Assembly: GCA_018267055.1 (NCBI GenBank)
Contig: JAFDZF010000124.1
Span: forward strand, 1 to 47,605
Direction: 5' to 3'
DNA length: 47,605 nucleotides
Origin: Bacteroidota bacterium
GTDB taxonomy: Bacteria; Bacteroidota; Bacteroidia; Flavobacteriales_F; PHOS-HE28
Under the pieces are notes generated by a model. It was not told the DNA's origin, did not search any database, and was given only the letters and a program-made list of their open reading frames with translations. Of this stretch, positions 22,780-30,870 are shown in pieces. A program made the translations under genes and the position numbers. Each line of letters starts with the position of its first letter. The stretch's first letter is position 1.

Positions 22780-23670
22780 ATGACGACACCCGCACCGGAC
22801 AAGGCTTCCGGCGGGTCCGGCGAAGGCCGGACCATCGACGAGCTCCAACGCATCGCCACCCAGGTACGCCGGGACATCGTCCGGATGGTGCACGCCTGCC
22901 AGAGCGGCCACCCGGGAGGCTCCCTCGGCTGTGCCGACTTCTTCACGGCCCTGTACTTCCGGGTGCTGCGCCACGACCCGGCCCATTTCACCATGGACGG
23001 CATCGGCGAGGACCTTTTCTTCCTCAGCAACGGCCACATCAGCCCGGTGTTCTACAGCGTACTGGCGCGCAGCGGCTACTTCCCCGTGCAGGAGCTGGCC
23101 ACCTTCCGCAAGTTGGACAGCCGCCTGCAGGGCCATCCCACCACGCATGAGGGCCTGCCCGGCGTGCGCATGGCCAGCGGCTCCCTGGGCCAGGGGCTCA
23201 GCGTGGCCATCGGCGCGGCCCTGGCCAAGCGCCTGAACGGCGACGACCGCCTGGTCTACAGCCTGCACGGCGACGGCGAGCTGCAGGAGGGCCAGATCTG
23301 GGAAGCCGCCATGTTCGCGGCCGCCCACCGGGTGGACAACCTGATCAGCACCGTGGACTACAACGGCCGGCAGATCGACGGCGACGTGGACCAGGTGCTC
23401 CCCCTGGGCGACCTGAAGGCGAAGTGGACCGCGTTCGGCTGGGACGTGCTGGAGACCGACGGCAACGACATGGCCCGCCTGCTGGGCACGCTGGCCGAAG
23501 CGAAGGCACGCACCGGCCATGGCAAGCCCGTGATGGTCCTGATGCACACCGAGATGGGCCATGGCGTGGACTTCATGATGGGCAGCCACGAATGGCACGG
23601 CATCGCCCCCAACGACGCCCAGCTCGCCCAGGCCATGGCCCAGCTGCCGGAAACCTTCGGCGACTACTGA
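22780..23670 (+). CDS. transketolase, N-terminal (TPP-binding) subunit
   Basis: A 296-residue first half of a split transketolase of the pentose phosphate pathway. The frame is open far upstream, but the ATG at 22780 lies behind a promoter-like box and leads directly into the family's IDELQRIATQVRRDIVRM. Conserved features are SGHPGGSLGCADFFTALYF, GHISPVFYSVLA, GSLGQGLSVAIGAA, and the thiamine diphosphate motif starting G164-D165-G166 (HGDGELQEGQIWEA) and closing at N195 (DYNGRQIDG). The pyrimidine-binding half is encoded at 25262. In many bacteria the two halves are adjacent; here a 1.4-kb von Willebrand A gene separates them. Confidence 0.94.
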   Translation: MTTPAPDKASGGSGEGRTIDELQRIATQVRRDIVRMVHACQSGHPGGSLGCADFFTALYFRVLRHDPAHFTMDGIGEDLFFLSNGHISPVFYSVLARSGYFPVQELATFRKLDSRLQGHPTTHEGLPGVRMASGSLGQGLSVAIGAALAKRLNGDDRLVYSLHGDGELQEGQIWEAAMFAAAHRVDNLISTVDYNGRQIDGDVDQVLPLGDLKAKWTAFGWDVLETDGNDMARLLGTLAEAKARTGHGKPVMVLMHTEMGHGVDFMMGSHEWHGIAPNDAQLAQAMAQLPETFGDY

Positions 23671-23743
23671 ACCGCGCCGCCCCACCGACGGCCGCTGCCC
23701 GATGATGGATGCGATCGGCACGCTTTTCCCCGTTCCACCGGTG

Positions 23744-25135
23744 ATGCGCCGCCGTTCCACCCTGTCCTTCACCCTGCTCCTCCTAGGGACCTTGTGGCTG
23801 GCGCCCGTGCAGGCGCAGCGCACCAAGGAGCCGAAGCCCAAGCTGACCCGCATCCTCTTCGTGATGGACGCGAGCAACAGCATGAACGCCTTCTGGGGCA
23901 ATGAGCCGAAGATCGTCGCCGCCCGGCGGATCCTGCTGGAGTCGCTGACGCCCATCGAGAACGTACCCGACATCCAGCTGGCCCTGCGCATCTACGGGCA
24001 CCAGACCCGCATCGAGCCCGGCAAGCAGGACTGCGACGACACGCGGCTCGAGGTGCCCTTCGCCCCCGGCAACGGCCCGGCCATCCGCCGGAAGATGAAC
24101 GAGGTGCGCTGCCTGGGCACCACGCCCATCGCCCGCTCGCTGGAGAAGGCCGCCGGCGATTTCCCGGACAGCAAGGCCCGCAACGTCATCATCCTCATCA
24201 CCGACGGCATCGAGGCCTGCGACGAGGACCCCTGCGCGGTGAGCCGCGCCCTCCAGGCCAAGGGCATCGTGCTGAAGCCCTTCGTGATCGGCATCGGCCT
24301 GGAAGAGACCGGCAAGTACGACCTGCGCTGCGTGGGCAACTACTACGATGCGAGCACCCCGGAGATGTTCGACCGCGTGCTGAAGGTGGTGATCGACCAG
24401 GCGCTGAACAGCACCACCACCCAGCTCCTCCTCCTCACCGACGACAGCAAGCCCACCGAGACGAACGTGCCGGTGACCTTCTACGACCAGCGGACGGGCC
24501 AGCAGCGCTACCACTTCGTGCACACCATGGACCGCAGCGGCCGGCCGGACACGCTGAGCATCGACCCCGTGTTCACCTACCGCATCGTGGCGCACACGCT
24601 GCCGCCCAGCACCAAGGAGAACGTGACCATCGAGCCCGGCCAGCACAACGTGATCGCCCTCGTGGCCGGCCAGGGCGACCTGGACCTGCGCACCGGCAGC
24701 GGCGTGATGAGCGACAACGAGGTGCAATGCCTCGTGCGCCGGAAAGGCGACCCCGCCACCCTGAACGTGCAACGTATGAACACCGTGGACCGCTACCGCA
24801 CCGGCGTCTACGACCTGGAGGTGCTCACCCTCCCCCGCCTGCTGATCCCCGACGTGGCGATCAAACAGAGCACGGTGACGCCCGTGCGCGTGCCCCAGAG
24901 CGGTGTGCTCAATGTGAACGCCCCGAGCCCCAGCTACGGCGCCATCTTCGTCAAGGAGGGCGCCGAGCTGAAATGGGTGGTGGACCTCGACCCGTCGGTG
25001 GCCCGCAACCAGTTCCGCCTGCTGCCCGGCGACTATAAGGTGATCCTGCGCTCGGTCAACGCCGACCGCACGCTCTTCTCCATCGACAGGGACGTGACCG
25101 TCCGCAGCGGCCTTTCCACCAACCTCGACCTCTGA
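23744..25135 (+). CDS. secreted von Willebrand factor type A domain protein
   Basis: A protein of about 463 residues with a signal peptide (MRRRSTLSFTLLLLGTLW to APVQAQ). An ATG at 23702 is also in frame but would put 14 extra residues ahead of it. The vWA domain (about 30-225) has an intact metal-ion-dependent adhesion site: D42-x-S44-x-S46 in MDASNSMNAFW, the Thr in CLGTTPIARSLE and D154 in LITDGIEACDED. The remaining 240 residues are beta-rich with no membrane helix (VTFYDQRTGQQRYHF, NVIALVAGQGDLDL). It sits between the two transketolase halves, 73 nt after the first. It likely binds a protein ligand in the periplasm or at the surface; no functional link to sugar metabolism is evident. Confidence 0.86.
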   Translation: MRRRSTLSFTLLLLGTLWLAPVQAQRTKEPKPKLTRILFVMDASNSMNAFWGNEPKIVAARRILLESLTPIENVPDIQLALRIYGHQTRIEPGKQDCDDTRLEVPFAPGNGPAIRRKMNEVRCLGTTPIARSLEKAAGDFPDSKARNVIILITDGIEACDEDPCAVSRALQAKGIVLKPFVIGIGLEETGKYDLRCVGNYYDASTPEMFDRVLKVVIDQALNSTTTQLLLLTDDSKPTETNVPVTFYDQRTGQQRYHFVHTMDRSGRPDTLSIDPVFTYRIVAHTLPPSTKENVTIEPGQHNVIALVAGQGDLDLRTGSGVMSDNEVQCLVRRKGDPATLNVQRMNTVDRYRTGVYDLEVLTLPRLLIPDVAIKQSTVTPVRVPQSGVLNVNAPSPSYGAIFVKEGAELKWVVDLDPSVARNQFRLLPGDYKVILRSVNADRTLFSIDRDVTVRSGLSTNLDL

Positions 25136-25136
25136 G

Positions 25137-25265
25137 ATGAACGCCAGGAGGCAGGAGCAAGCGCAGGAAGCATCAACGCCTCTGGTCCTTGCTCCTGCTG
25201 ACCGCTCTTGCCGCCTGCTCCTGCCCCTGCCAACTACCCTGCTGCCAATCACCACTGACCCATGA
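25137..25265 (+). other. spacer with an 11-bp inverted repeat and a short open frame before the transketolase C-subunit
   Basis: GCAGGAGCAAG at 25151-25161 and CTTGCTCCTGC at 25188-25198 are perfect inverted copies 26 nt apart, and CTGCTCCTGC recurs just downstream. The whole gap is also an open 42-codon frame from ATG 25137 whose TGA overlaps the ATG at 25262 (ATGA). The peptide would be low in complexity and has no recognisable feature. The spacer may be a small mobile-type repeat or a translational coupler; I cannot tell. Confidence 0.35.
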
Positions 25266-26215
25266 CCACCTACCCCGTCCTTGACCAGAAAGACACGCGC
25301 TCCGGCTTCGGTGCAGGATTGCTCGAGCTCGGCCGGACCGACGACCGCGTGGTGGCCCTCTGCGCAGACCTCACCGGCTCGCTGAAGATGGACGCCTTCG
25401 CCAAGGCCTTCCCCGACCGCTTCATCCAGGTGGGCATCGCCGAGGCCAACATGATGGGCATCGCCGCGGGCCTCACCATCGGCGGCAAGATCCCCTTCAC
25501 CGGCACCTTCGCCAACTTCAGCACCGGCCGCGTGTACGACCAGGTGCGGCAGAGCATCGCCTACGCGGGCAAGAACGTGAAGATCTGCGCCAGCCACGCC
25601 GGCCTCACCCTCGGCGAGGACGGCGCCACGCACCAGATCCTGGAGGACATCGGGCTGATGCGCATGCTGCCCGGGATGACCGTGATCGTGCCGGCGGACC
25701 ACAACCAGACCCGGCAGGCCACCATCGCCATCGCCGACCACGAAGGCCCCGTGTACCTGCGCTTCGGCCGCCCGAAGTGGCCGGTGTTCATCCCCGCCGA
25801 CCTGCCCTTCGAGATCGGCAAGGCCCAGGTGCTGAGCCCCGGCACGGACGTGAGCATCCTCGCCTGCGGCCACCTGGTGTGGAAGGCCCTCCAGGCCGCC
25901 GAGGAACTGGAGAAGCAGGGCGTGCACGCCGAGGTGATCAATGTGCACACGATCAAACCTCTGGACGAGGAAGCGGTCCTTGCTTCCGTAACGAAGACCG
26001 GATGCGCCGTGACCTGCGAGGAGCACAACCGCTACGGCGGGCTGGGCGATACCATCGCGCAGCTGCTGGCGCGCACCCGTCCCACCCCCCAGGAGTACGT
26101 GGCGGTGAACGACAGCTTCGGCGAGAGCGGCACACCGGACCAGCTGCTGAAGAAGTACGGCCTGGACACGCCCGACGTGGTGAAGGCCGCCCTGCGCGCC
26201 ATCGCCCGCAAGTAG
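25262..26215 (+). CDS. transketolase, C-terminal subunit
   Basis: A 317-residue second half of the split transketolase. It contains the pyrimidine-binding domain with the catalytic glutamate region [19 protein letters not shown], then the [15 protein letters not shown] and [20 protein letters not shown] segments, and a C-terminal swivel domain ([16 protein letters not shown]). It pairs with the subunit at 22780 to form the active enzyme that moves two-carbon units between sugar phosphates. It lies 126 nt after the vWA gene. Length and domain order match split transketolases of other bacteria. Confidence 0.94.
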   Translation: MTTYPVLDQKDTRSGFGAGLLELGRTDDRVVALCADLTGSLKMDAFAKAFPDRFIQVGIAEANMMGIAAGLTIGGKIPFTGTFANFSTGRVYDQVRQSIAYAGKNVKICASHAGLTLGEDGATHQILEDIGLMRMLPGMTVIVPADHNQTRQATIAIADHEGPVYLRFGRPKWPVFIPADLPFEIGKAQVLSPGTDVSILACGHLVWKALQAAEELEKQGVHAEVINVHTIKPLDEEAVLASVTKTGCAVTCEEHNRYGGLGDTIAQLLARTRPTPQEYVAVNDSFGESGTPDQLLKKYGLDTPDVVKAALRAIARK

Positions 26216-26273
26216 GCCCGCTCCCGGTGCCCGGGCGGAGCGGCATCGCATTTGGAAGGCCCGGTCCGCGCCC

Positions 26274-26840
26274 ATGACCGATCCCGACGACGCCGAGCTG
26301 CTCGCCCGCTTCCGCACGGAGGACGGCCGCCACTACGCGTTCAACCTGATCGTGCGCAAGTACCAGCGCCGCCTCTACGGCTTCGTGCGCCGCATGGTGA
26401 CCGATCCCGATGAGAGCCAGGACGTGCTGCAGAACGTCTTTCTCAAGGCCTGGAACGGGCTCGACCGGTTCCGGGAGGACGCCCAGCTCTTCAGCTGGCT
26501 CTACCGCATCGCGCACAACGAGAGCATCACCCACCTGGGCCGCATGCGCCGCGGCCTCTTCGTGAGCAGCGACAGCGTGATCGAGCGGCTGACCACCACG
26601 CTCGACAGCAGCGAGCACTTCAGCGGCGACGTCATCCAACGGAAGCTACAGCGCGCGGTGATGAAGCTGCCCCCGAAGCAGCGCGCGGTGTTCACCATGA
26701 AGTACTTCGAGGAAATGAAGTACGAGCAGATCAGCGGCATCACCGGGACCAGCATCGGCGCGCTGAAATCCAGCTACCACATCGCCGTGAAGAAGATCGA
26801 GGAGGAGCTGACGCGCCCGGATCAAACCAACCGGCCGTGA
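26274..26840 (+). CDS. ECF-type RNA polymerase sigma factor
   Basis: A 188-residue sigma-70 family factor of the extracytoplasmic-function group. Region 2 spans about residues 20-90 (FNLIVRKYQRRLYGFVRRMV, DESQDVLQNVFLKAWNGLDRF, FSWLYRIAHNESI) and region 4 about 125-180 (LPPKQRAVFTMKYFEEMKYEQIS, IGALKSSYHIAVKKIEEEL). It redirects RNA polymerase to a specific promoter set. The next two genes overlap or nearly overlap with it and encode a membrane protein and a Spy-like periplasmic protein, so its activity is probably controlled by them. No promoter of its own could be chosen with confidence. Confidence 0.93.
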   Translation: MTDPDDAELLARFRTEDGRHYAFNLIVRKYQRRLYGFVRRMVTDPDESQDVLQNVFLKAWNGLDRFREDAQLFSWLYRIAHNESITHLGRMRRGLFVSSDSVIERLTTTLDSSEHFSGDVIQRKLQRAVMKLPPKQRAVFTMKYFEEMKYEQISGITGTSIGALKSSYHIAVKKIEEELTRPDQTNRP

Positions 26841-26863
26841 CCCCGTCCAACGCCCGGCACCCC

Positions 26864-27310
26864 ATGGAAGACCGCCACGAACACGAGGAACTGCGCCGCC
26901 TGGCCCCCACGCTGGGCGGGATCCCGAAATGCGCCCCCTTCGTGGCGCCGGACGCGTTCTTCGCGCACTTTCCCCACCGCGTGCAGGCCCTGGTGGGCAC
27001 CCCGGAACGGCGCCCTGCCGCTTGGTGGCGGCGTACGGCCATCGCCCTGCCCGTGCTGGCGGTGCTGGGCACCGGGGCCTGGTGGCTGGGCCGGAAGGAG
27101 GCTGCACCGGTCCCCGCGACGGCCATCGCACTACAGGCCACCGACCTCAGCGACGAGGACCTGGAGACACTGGACCTGCCCGAGCTGCTGGCGGGTGCGG
27201 ACGGCCCTTCGCCCTGGACGGACGTGCACCTGGACCTCAGCGAGGCCGAGCTCCTGGCCTATGCGGAGCACGAAGGCCTCGACCTCACCGAACTGACCGA
27301 CCGACCATGA
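26864..27310 (+). CDS. single-pass membrane protein, probable partner of the ECF sigma factor
   Basis: About 148 residues from ATG 26864; a GTG at 26837 overlapping the sigma stop (GTGA) would add nine residues. The N-terminal 50 residues are cytoplasmic and contain a single HxxxC-poor stretch (GGIPKCAPFVAPDAFFAHFP). One membrane helix lies near residues 57-76 (AIALPVLAVLGTGAWWLG). The rest is acidic and extracytoplasmic (ATDLSDEDLETLDLPELLAG). It lacks a clear zinc-binding anti-sigma motif. Position directly after an ECF gene and before a Spy-like sensor suggests an anti-sigma or sensory role, which is inferred from context. Confidence 0.72.
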   Translation: MEDRHEHEELRRLAPTLGGIPKCAPFVAPDAFFAHFPHRVQALVGTPERRPAAWWRRTAIALPVLAVLGTGAWWLGRKEAAPVPATAIALQATDLSDEDLETLDLPELLAGADGPSPWTDVHLDLSEAELLAYAEHEGLDLTELTDRP

Positions 27311-27789
27311 ACACCGGCCTCCTCCGTCCGCTCCTGCTCCTGCTGTCGCTGGGCAGCGCCCTCTTCGCCCGGCCGCAGGACGATGAAGCACCCGCGCTCT
27401 CCGAGGAGCGGATGCAGGAGATCAAGACACAGAAGATCGCCTTCATCACCCAACGCCTGGCGCTCACACCCGAGGAAGCTCGGACGTTCTGGCCCGTGTA
27501 CGACCGGTACGACCAGGAGATCGAGGCCGTGCGCAAGGAGATGCGCGCGCGGAACAAGGAGGCCCGGGAGGGGACCACGCTCACCGAGGCGGAGGCCGCG
27601 AGGATCCTGGACGAAGGCCTCGCCGCGCGCCAGCGCGAGCTCGACATCCGGAAGCGCTATTCCGGTGAGTTCCGGAAGACCATCGGCGCGGTGAAGACCC
27701 TCCGGCTCGCCCGCAGCGAACGCGACTTCAACCGCGAGCTGTTCAAGCGCGTACGCGAACACCGGGACGAGCGGCATCCGAAGCCCTGA
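27307..27789 (+). CDS. Spy/CpxP-like periplasmic sensor of the ECF sigma operon
   Basis: A 160-residue protein starting at ATG 27307, overlapping the stop of the upstream gene (ATGA). A signal peptide ends near residue 22 (SLGSALFARPQ). The mature part is a long alpha-helical, charged sequence with the LTxxE-type segment RLALTPEEARTFWPVYDRYD, a pattern like Spy/CpxP/CnrX periplasmic stress sensors and named sensor of ECF-type sigma factor in other Bacteroidota. The C-terminus is strongly basic (RVREHRDERHPKP). It likely senses envelope conditions and controls the sigma factor through the membrane protein between them. Confidence 0.8.
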   Translation: MNTGLLRPLLLLLSLGSALFARPQDDEAPALSEERMQEIKTQKIAFITQRLALTPEEARTFWPVYDRYDQEIEAVRKEMRARNKEAREGTTLTEAEAARILDEGLAARQRELDIRKRYSGEFRKTIGAVKTLRLARSERDFNRELFKRVREHRDERHPKP

Positions 27790-27879
27790 TGAGGGGTGCA
27801 ACGTGAGGAGAATGGGTGAAGTGCGAGGTACGTGCCCCACGTCCCCCCACACCTCCCGCCTCCTTCGCTTCTTTGCACC

Positions 27880-29064
27880 ATGGGCGATCTCCGTACCGCG
27901 TTCCGCGACCACCTCGCACAGACCAGCCCCTTCCCCATCGCCCTGGACATCACCGGCGCGGAAGGCTGCTACCTGCACACCCGCGATGGGAAGCGCTACC
28001 TCGACCTGGTGGCGGGCCTCGCGGTGAACAACGTGGGGCACCGGCATCCGCAGGTGGTGGCGGCCATCCGGGAGCAGGCGGACCGTTACCTGCACGTGAT
28101 CCCCTATGGCGAGTTCATCCAGGAGCCCCAGGTGCGTTTCGCGGAGAAGCTGGCCGGCGTGCTGCCCTCTTCGCTGGACTGCACCTATTTCGTGAACAGC
28201 GGCACGGAGGCGAACGAGGCCGCCCTGAAGCTGGCCAAGCGCATCACCGGCCGCACGCGGCTGGTGGCCTGCCATGGGAGCTATCACGGCAGCACCCACG
28301 GCTCGCTGAGCATCACCGGCAACGAGGCCAAGAAGTACCGCAACCGCCCCCTGCTGCCCGACGTGCACTTCCTCCGCTTCAATACGATGGCGGAGCTGGA
28401 CCGGATCGATGCGGACACCGCCGCCGTGGTGGTGGAGCCCATCCAGGGCGATGCCGGCGTGCGCGTGCCCGACGCGGCCTGGATGCGCGCCCTGCGCGAA
28501 CGGTGCACCGCCACCGGCGCGATGCTGGTGTTCGATGAGGTGCAGACGGGCTTCGGCCGCACCGGGACGCTCTTCGCCTTCGAGCGCTTCGGCGTGACGC
28601 CCGACATCCTCGTGCTGGGCAAGGCCCTCGGCGGCGGCATGGCGATGGGCGCCTTCGTCGGTCCCCGTACGCACATGCGGCTGCTCACGCACGACCCTGT
28701 GCTCGGTCACATCACCACCTTCGGCGGGCATCCGCTGGCGTGCGCCGCCGGGCTCGCCGCGCTGGATGCCCTGCTCGCGGAGCGCCTGGTGGAGAACGCC
28801 GCGCGCATGGGCACCCTCTTCAAGCAGCTGCTCGTGCATCCCGCGATCCACGAGGTGCGCGGCGAAGGGCTGATGCTGGCCGTGGACCTCGGTGATGCCG
28901 ACCGCGTGCAGCGCGTGGTGATGCACGGGCTGGAGCGCGGCGTGCTGGGCTTCTGGTTTCTTTCCTGCCCCACCGCCTTCCGCATCGCGCCGCCGCTGGT
29001 CATCAGCGAGCCGCAGGTGCGCGAGGCCTGTGCGGCGATCCTGGCCGCGCTGGACCAGGCTTGA
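27880..29064 (+). CDS. class III PLP-dependent aminotransferase (acetylornithine/ornithine-type)
   Basis: A 394-residue fold-type I aminotransferase. The ATG at 27880 was chosen because the preceding in-frame codons look like untranslated leader. Conserved features are the glycine-rich FVNSGTEANEAALKLAKR (cofactor phosphate), FDEVQTGFGRTGTLFAFE with the PLP-nitrogen aspartate, and the Schiff-base lysine K248 in LGKALGGGMAMGAF. The sequence resembles acetylornithine, ornithine and related omega-amino acid aminotransferases, but subgroup substrate cannot be fixed by eye. There are no arginine-synthesis genes beside it. It is convergent with lysA (13-nt gap). Confidence 0.88.
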   Translation: MGDLRTAFRDHLAQTSPFPIALDITGAEGCYLHTRDGKRYLDLVAGLAVNNVGHRHPQVVAAIREQADRYLHVIPYGEFIQEPQVRFAEKLAGVLPSSLDCTYFVNSGTEANEAALKLAKRITGRTRLVACHGSYHGSTHGSLSITGNEAKKYRNRPLLPDVHFLRFNTMAELDRIDADTAAVVVEPIQGDAGVRVPDAAWMRALRERCTATGAMLVFDEVQTGFGRTGTLFAFERFGVTPDILVLGKALGGGMAMGAFVGPRTHMRLLTHDPVLGHITTFGGHPLACAAGLAALDALLAERLVENAARMGTLFKQLLVHPAIHEVRGEGLMLAVDLGDADRVQRVVMHGLERGVLGFWFLSCPTAFRIAPPLVISEPQVREACAAILAALDQA

Positions 29065-29077
29065 GCGTCGGCAGCGA

Positions 29078-30310
29078 TCAGAGCGCCTGCTCCACCTGCA
29101 GGGCCAGCAGGTCCTCCACCGTCTCGCGCCGGCGGATGAGCAGGGGCTTGCCGTCCTTCACGAACACCTCGGCCGGGCGTGGGCGGGCATTGTAGTTGCT
29201 CGCCATGCTGAAGCCATAGGCTCCCGCGTTGAGGAATGCGAGCACGTCGCCTTCCTGCACCTCGGGGAGCTGACGGTCCCAGGCGAAGGTGTCCGTCTCA
29301 CAGATGTAGCCCACCACGGTGTAGATGCGCGGCTTGCCGGCCGGCCGGCTCACGTTCACGATGCCGTGGTGCGCCCCGTACAGCATGGGGCGGATCAGGT
29401 GGTTCAGGCCGCTGTCCACACCGGCGAAGACCGTGGCGGTGGTCTGCTTGATCAGGTCGACGGAAACGAGCAGCACGCCCGCCTCGCTCACCAGGAACTT
29501 GCCGGGCTCGAACCAGAGCTCCACGGGCACTTCGCGCTGCGCATTGAAGGCGCGGATGCGCTCGGCCAGCCGCTGGCCCAGGTCCTCCACGTCCGTCGCG
29601 ATGTCCTCCGGCTTATAGGGCACCTTGAACCCGCTGCCCAGGTCGAGGAAGCGCAGTTGCGGGAAATGGTCGGCCATCTCGAGCAGCAGCTCCGCCGCGC
29701 GCAGGAAGACCTCGGTGTCCAGGATGTCGCTGCCCGTATGCATGTGCAGGCCCTCCACCCGAAGGCCGTGCGTGGCCACGATGCGCTCCACATGCCGCAG
29801 CTGGTGGATGCTGATGCCGAACTTGCTGTCCACGTGGCCGGTGCTGATGCGCTCATTGCCGCCCGCCATGATGTGCGGGTTGATGCGGATGCACACCGGC
29901 ACATCGGCACCATAGGTATGCCCGAAGCGTTCGAGCACGGGGATGCTGTCGATGGTGATGTGCAGCCCCAGTCCCACGGCGCGCTGGTACTCGGTGAAGG
30001 AGACCATGTTCGGCGTGAAGAGGATCTCCTCCGGCGTGAACCCCGCCTGCAGACCGATCTCCGCCTCCTGGATGCTCACCGTGTCCAGCCCCAGGCCGAG
30101 GCTGCGCATGTGCTTGAGGACCGCCACGTTGCCGAGCGCCTTGCAGGCGTACATGAAGCGGGTGGGCGTGCCGCTGAAGGCCTTCTTCAGCCGTTGCGCC
30201 TGCCGCTCCATGATGGCGGCGTCATACACGTAGACGGGCGTGCCGGCACGCCGAGCGATGTCCAGGGCGGGCACGCCGCCGATGCGATAGGTCCCTTGAT
30301 GCAGTTCCAT
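29078..30310 (-). CDS. lysA: diaminopimelate decarboxylase
   Basis: A 410-residue fold-type III PLP enzyme that makes L-lysine from meso-diaminopimelate, the last step of lysine synthesis. The start at 30310 gives MELHQGTYRIGGVPAL, the usual N-terminus; the frame upstream is open but not conserved-looking. The PLP lysine is K57 (YACKALGN). Other motifs are HMHTGSDI, LDLGSGFKVPY, WFEPGKFLVSEAG, VVGYICETDTFAWDR (active-site Cys of the second monomer) and YGFSMASNYN. It is the second enzyme of this fold in the window, beside arginine decarboxylase at 17906. A CoA-binding protein gene lies upstream on the same strand, 83 nt away. Confidence 0.93.
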   Translation of the reverse strand: MELHQGTYRIGGVPALDIARRAGTPVYVYDAAIMERQAQRLKKAFSGTPTRFMYACKALGNVAVLKHMRSLGLGLDTVSIQEAEIGLQAGFTPEEILFTPNMVSFTEYQRAVGLGLHITIDSIPVLERFGHTYGADVPVCIRINPHIMAGGNERISTGHVDSKFGISIHQLRHVERIVATHGLRVEGLHMHTGSDILDTEVFLRAAELLLEMADHFPQLRFLDLGSGFKVPYKPEDIATDVEDLGQRLAERIRAFNAQREVPVELWFEPGKFLVSEAGVLLVSVDLIKQTTATVFAGVDSGLNHLIRPMLYGAHHGIVNVSRPAGKPRIYTVVGYICETDTFAWDRQLPEVQEGDVLAFLNAGAYGFSMASNYNARPRPAEVFVKDGKPLLIRRRETVEDLLALQVEQAL

Positions 30311-30393
30311 GCGAGCAGTGGTCGGAAGAGGGCCGCGAAGGTGTCGACTTCCCGCGACCTGACAATGCGGGCCGCCGGATGCGTGCTCCGCGA

Positions 30394-30759
30394 TCAATAC
30401 TGGCCGGTGGCCAGCAGCACCAGGGTGCAGGCCTCCAACACCTCGATGCCCTGCATACGCGCCGCACCGGCCAAAGCCGGGTTCTCCGCCCCGGGATTGA
30501 AGATGAGCCGCGCCGGTCGCAATGCCAGGATGCGCGCCGCCCACGCCGCCTGGTTCTGCGCGTTCAGGTAGAGGGTGACGGTGTCGACCCGTACACCTTC
30601 GGGGATATCCTTCACGATGGGCGTATCGTCGATCAGGCCCTCGCGCAGGCCCACCGCCACCACCGGATGCCCATGCGCCCGCAGGCGCCGGACCGCCATG
30701 TTGGAGTACCGCTCCCCTTTCTCGCTGGCGCCGAGCACCAGCGTGGCCTTACCGTCCAT
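30394..30759 (-). CDS. CoA-binding (Rossmann) domain protein
   Basis: A 121-residue protein made of one CoA-binding Rossmann domain, like E. coli YccU. It has the N-terminal TLVLGASEKGERYSNMAVRRL, the middle VDTVTLYLNAQNQ, and the late motif LIFNPGAENPAL. These small proteins bind coenzyme A or related nucleotides; their cellular role is not settled. It is divergent from the S24 repressor gene across a 111-nt gap. An ACCTTTGGACC sequence touches the start codon and might be a promoter giving a leaderless message. Confidence 0.88.
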   Translation of the reverse strand: MDGKATLVLGASEKGERYSNMAVRRLRAHGHPVVAVGLREGLIDDTPIVKDIPEGVRVDTVTLYLNAQNQAAWAARILALRPARLIFNPGAENPALAGAARMQGIEVLEACTLVLLATGQY

Positions 30760-30796
30760 GGTCCAAAGGTCGGGATATCCGTCGATTTGGAGACGA

Positions 30797-30836
30797 GGGA
30801 TCCGTCATTACCTTTGACAGGGGATCCATCATTCCC
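30797..30836. promoter_or_regulatory. paired operator-like direct repeats around the S24 repressor promoter
   Basis: GGGATCCGTCATTACC at 30797-30812 is repeated as GGGATCCATCATTCCC at 30821-30836, 14 of 16 bases the same, at a 24-nt interval. The first copy runs into the -7 box and the second covers the predicted transcription start. The second is itself partly palindromic (AGGGGA...TCCCCT, 30819-30838). This is the layout expected for self-repression by the downstream regulator. Confidence 0.5.
30809..30816 (+). promoter_or_regulatory. -7 promoter box (TACCTTTG) for the S24 repressor gene
   Basis: TACCTTTG is a perfect match to TAnnTTTG, 54 nt before the ATG at 30871, and overlaps the first operator-like repeat. 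Confidence 0.7.
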
Positions 30837-30870
30837 CTGACGAAGAACCGATCACCCAACACCGATCGCC

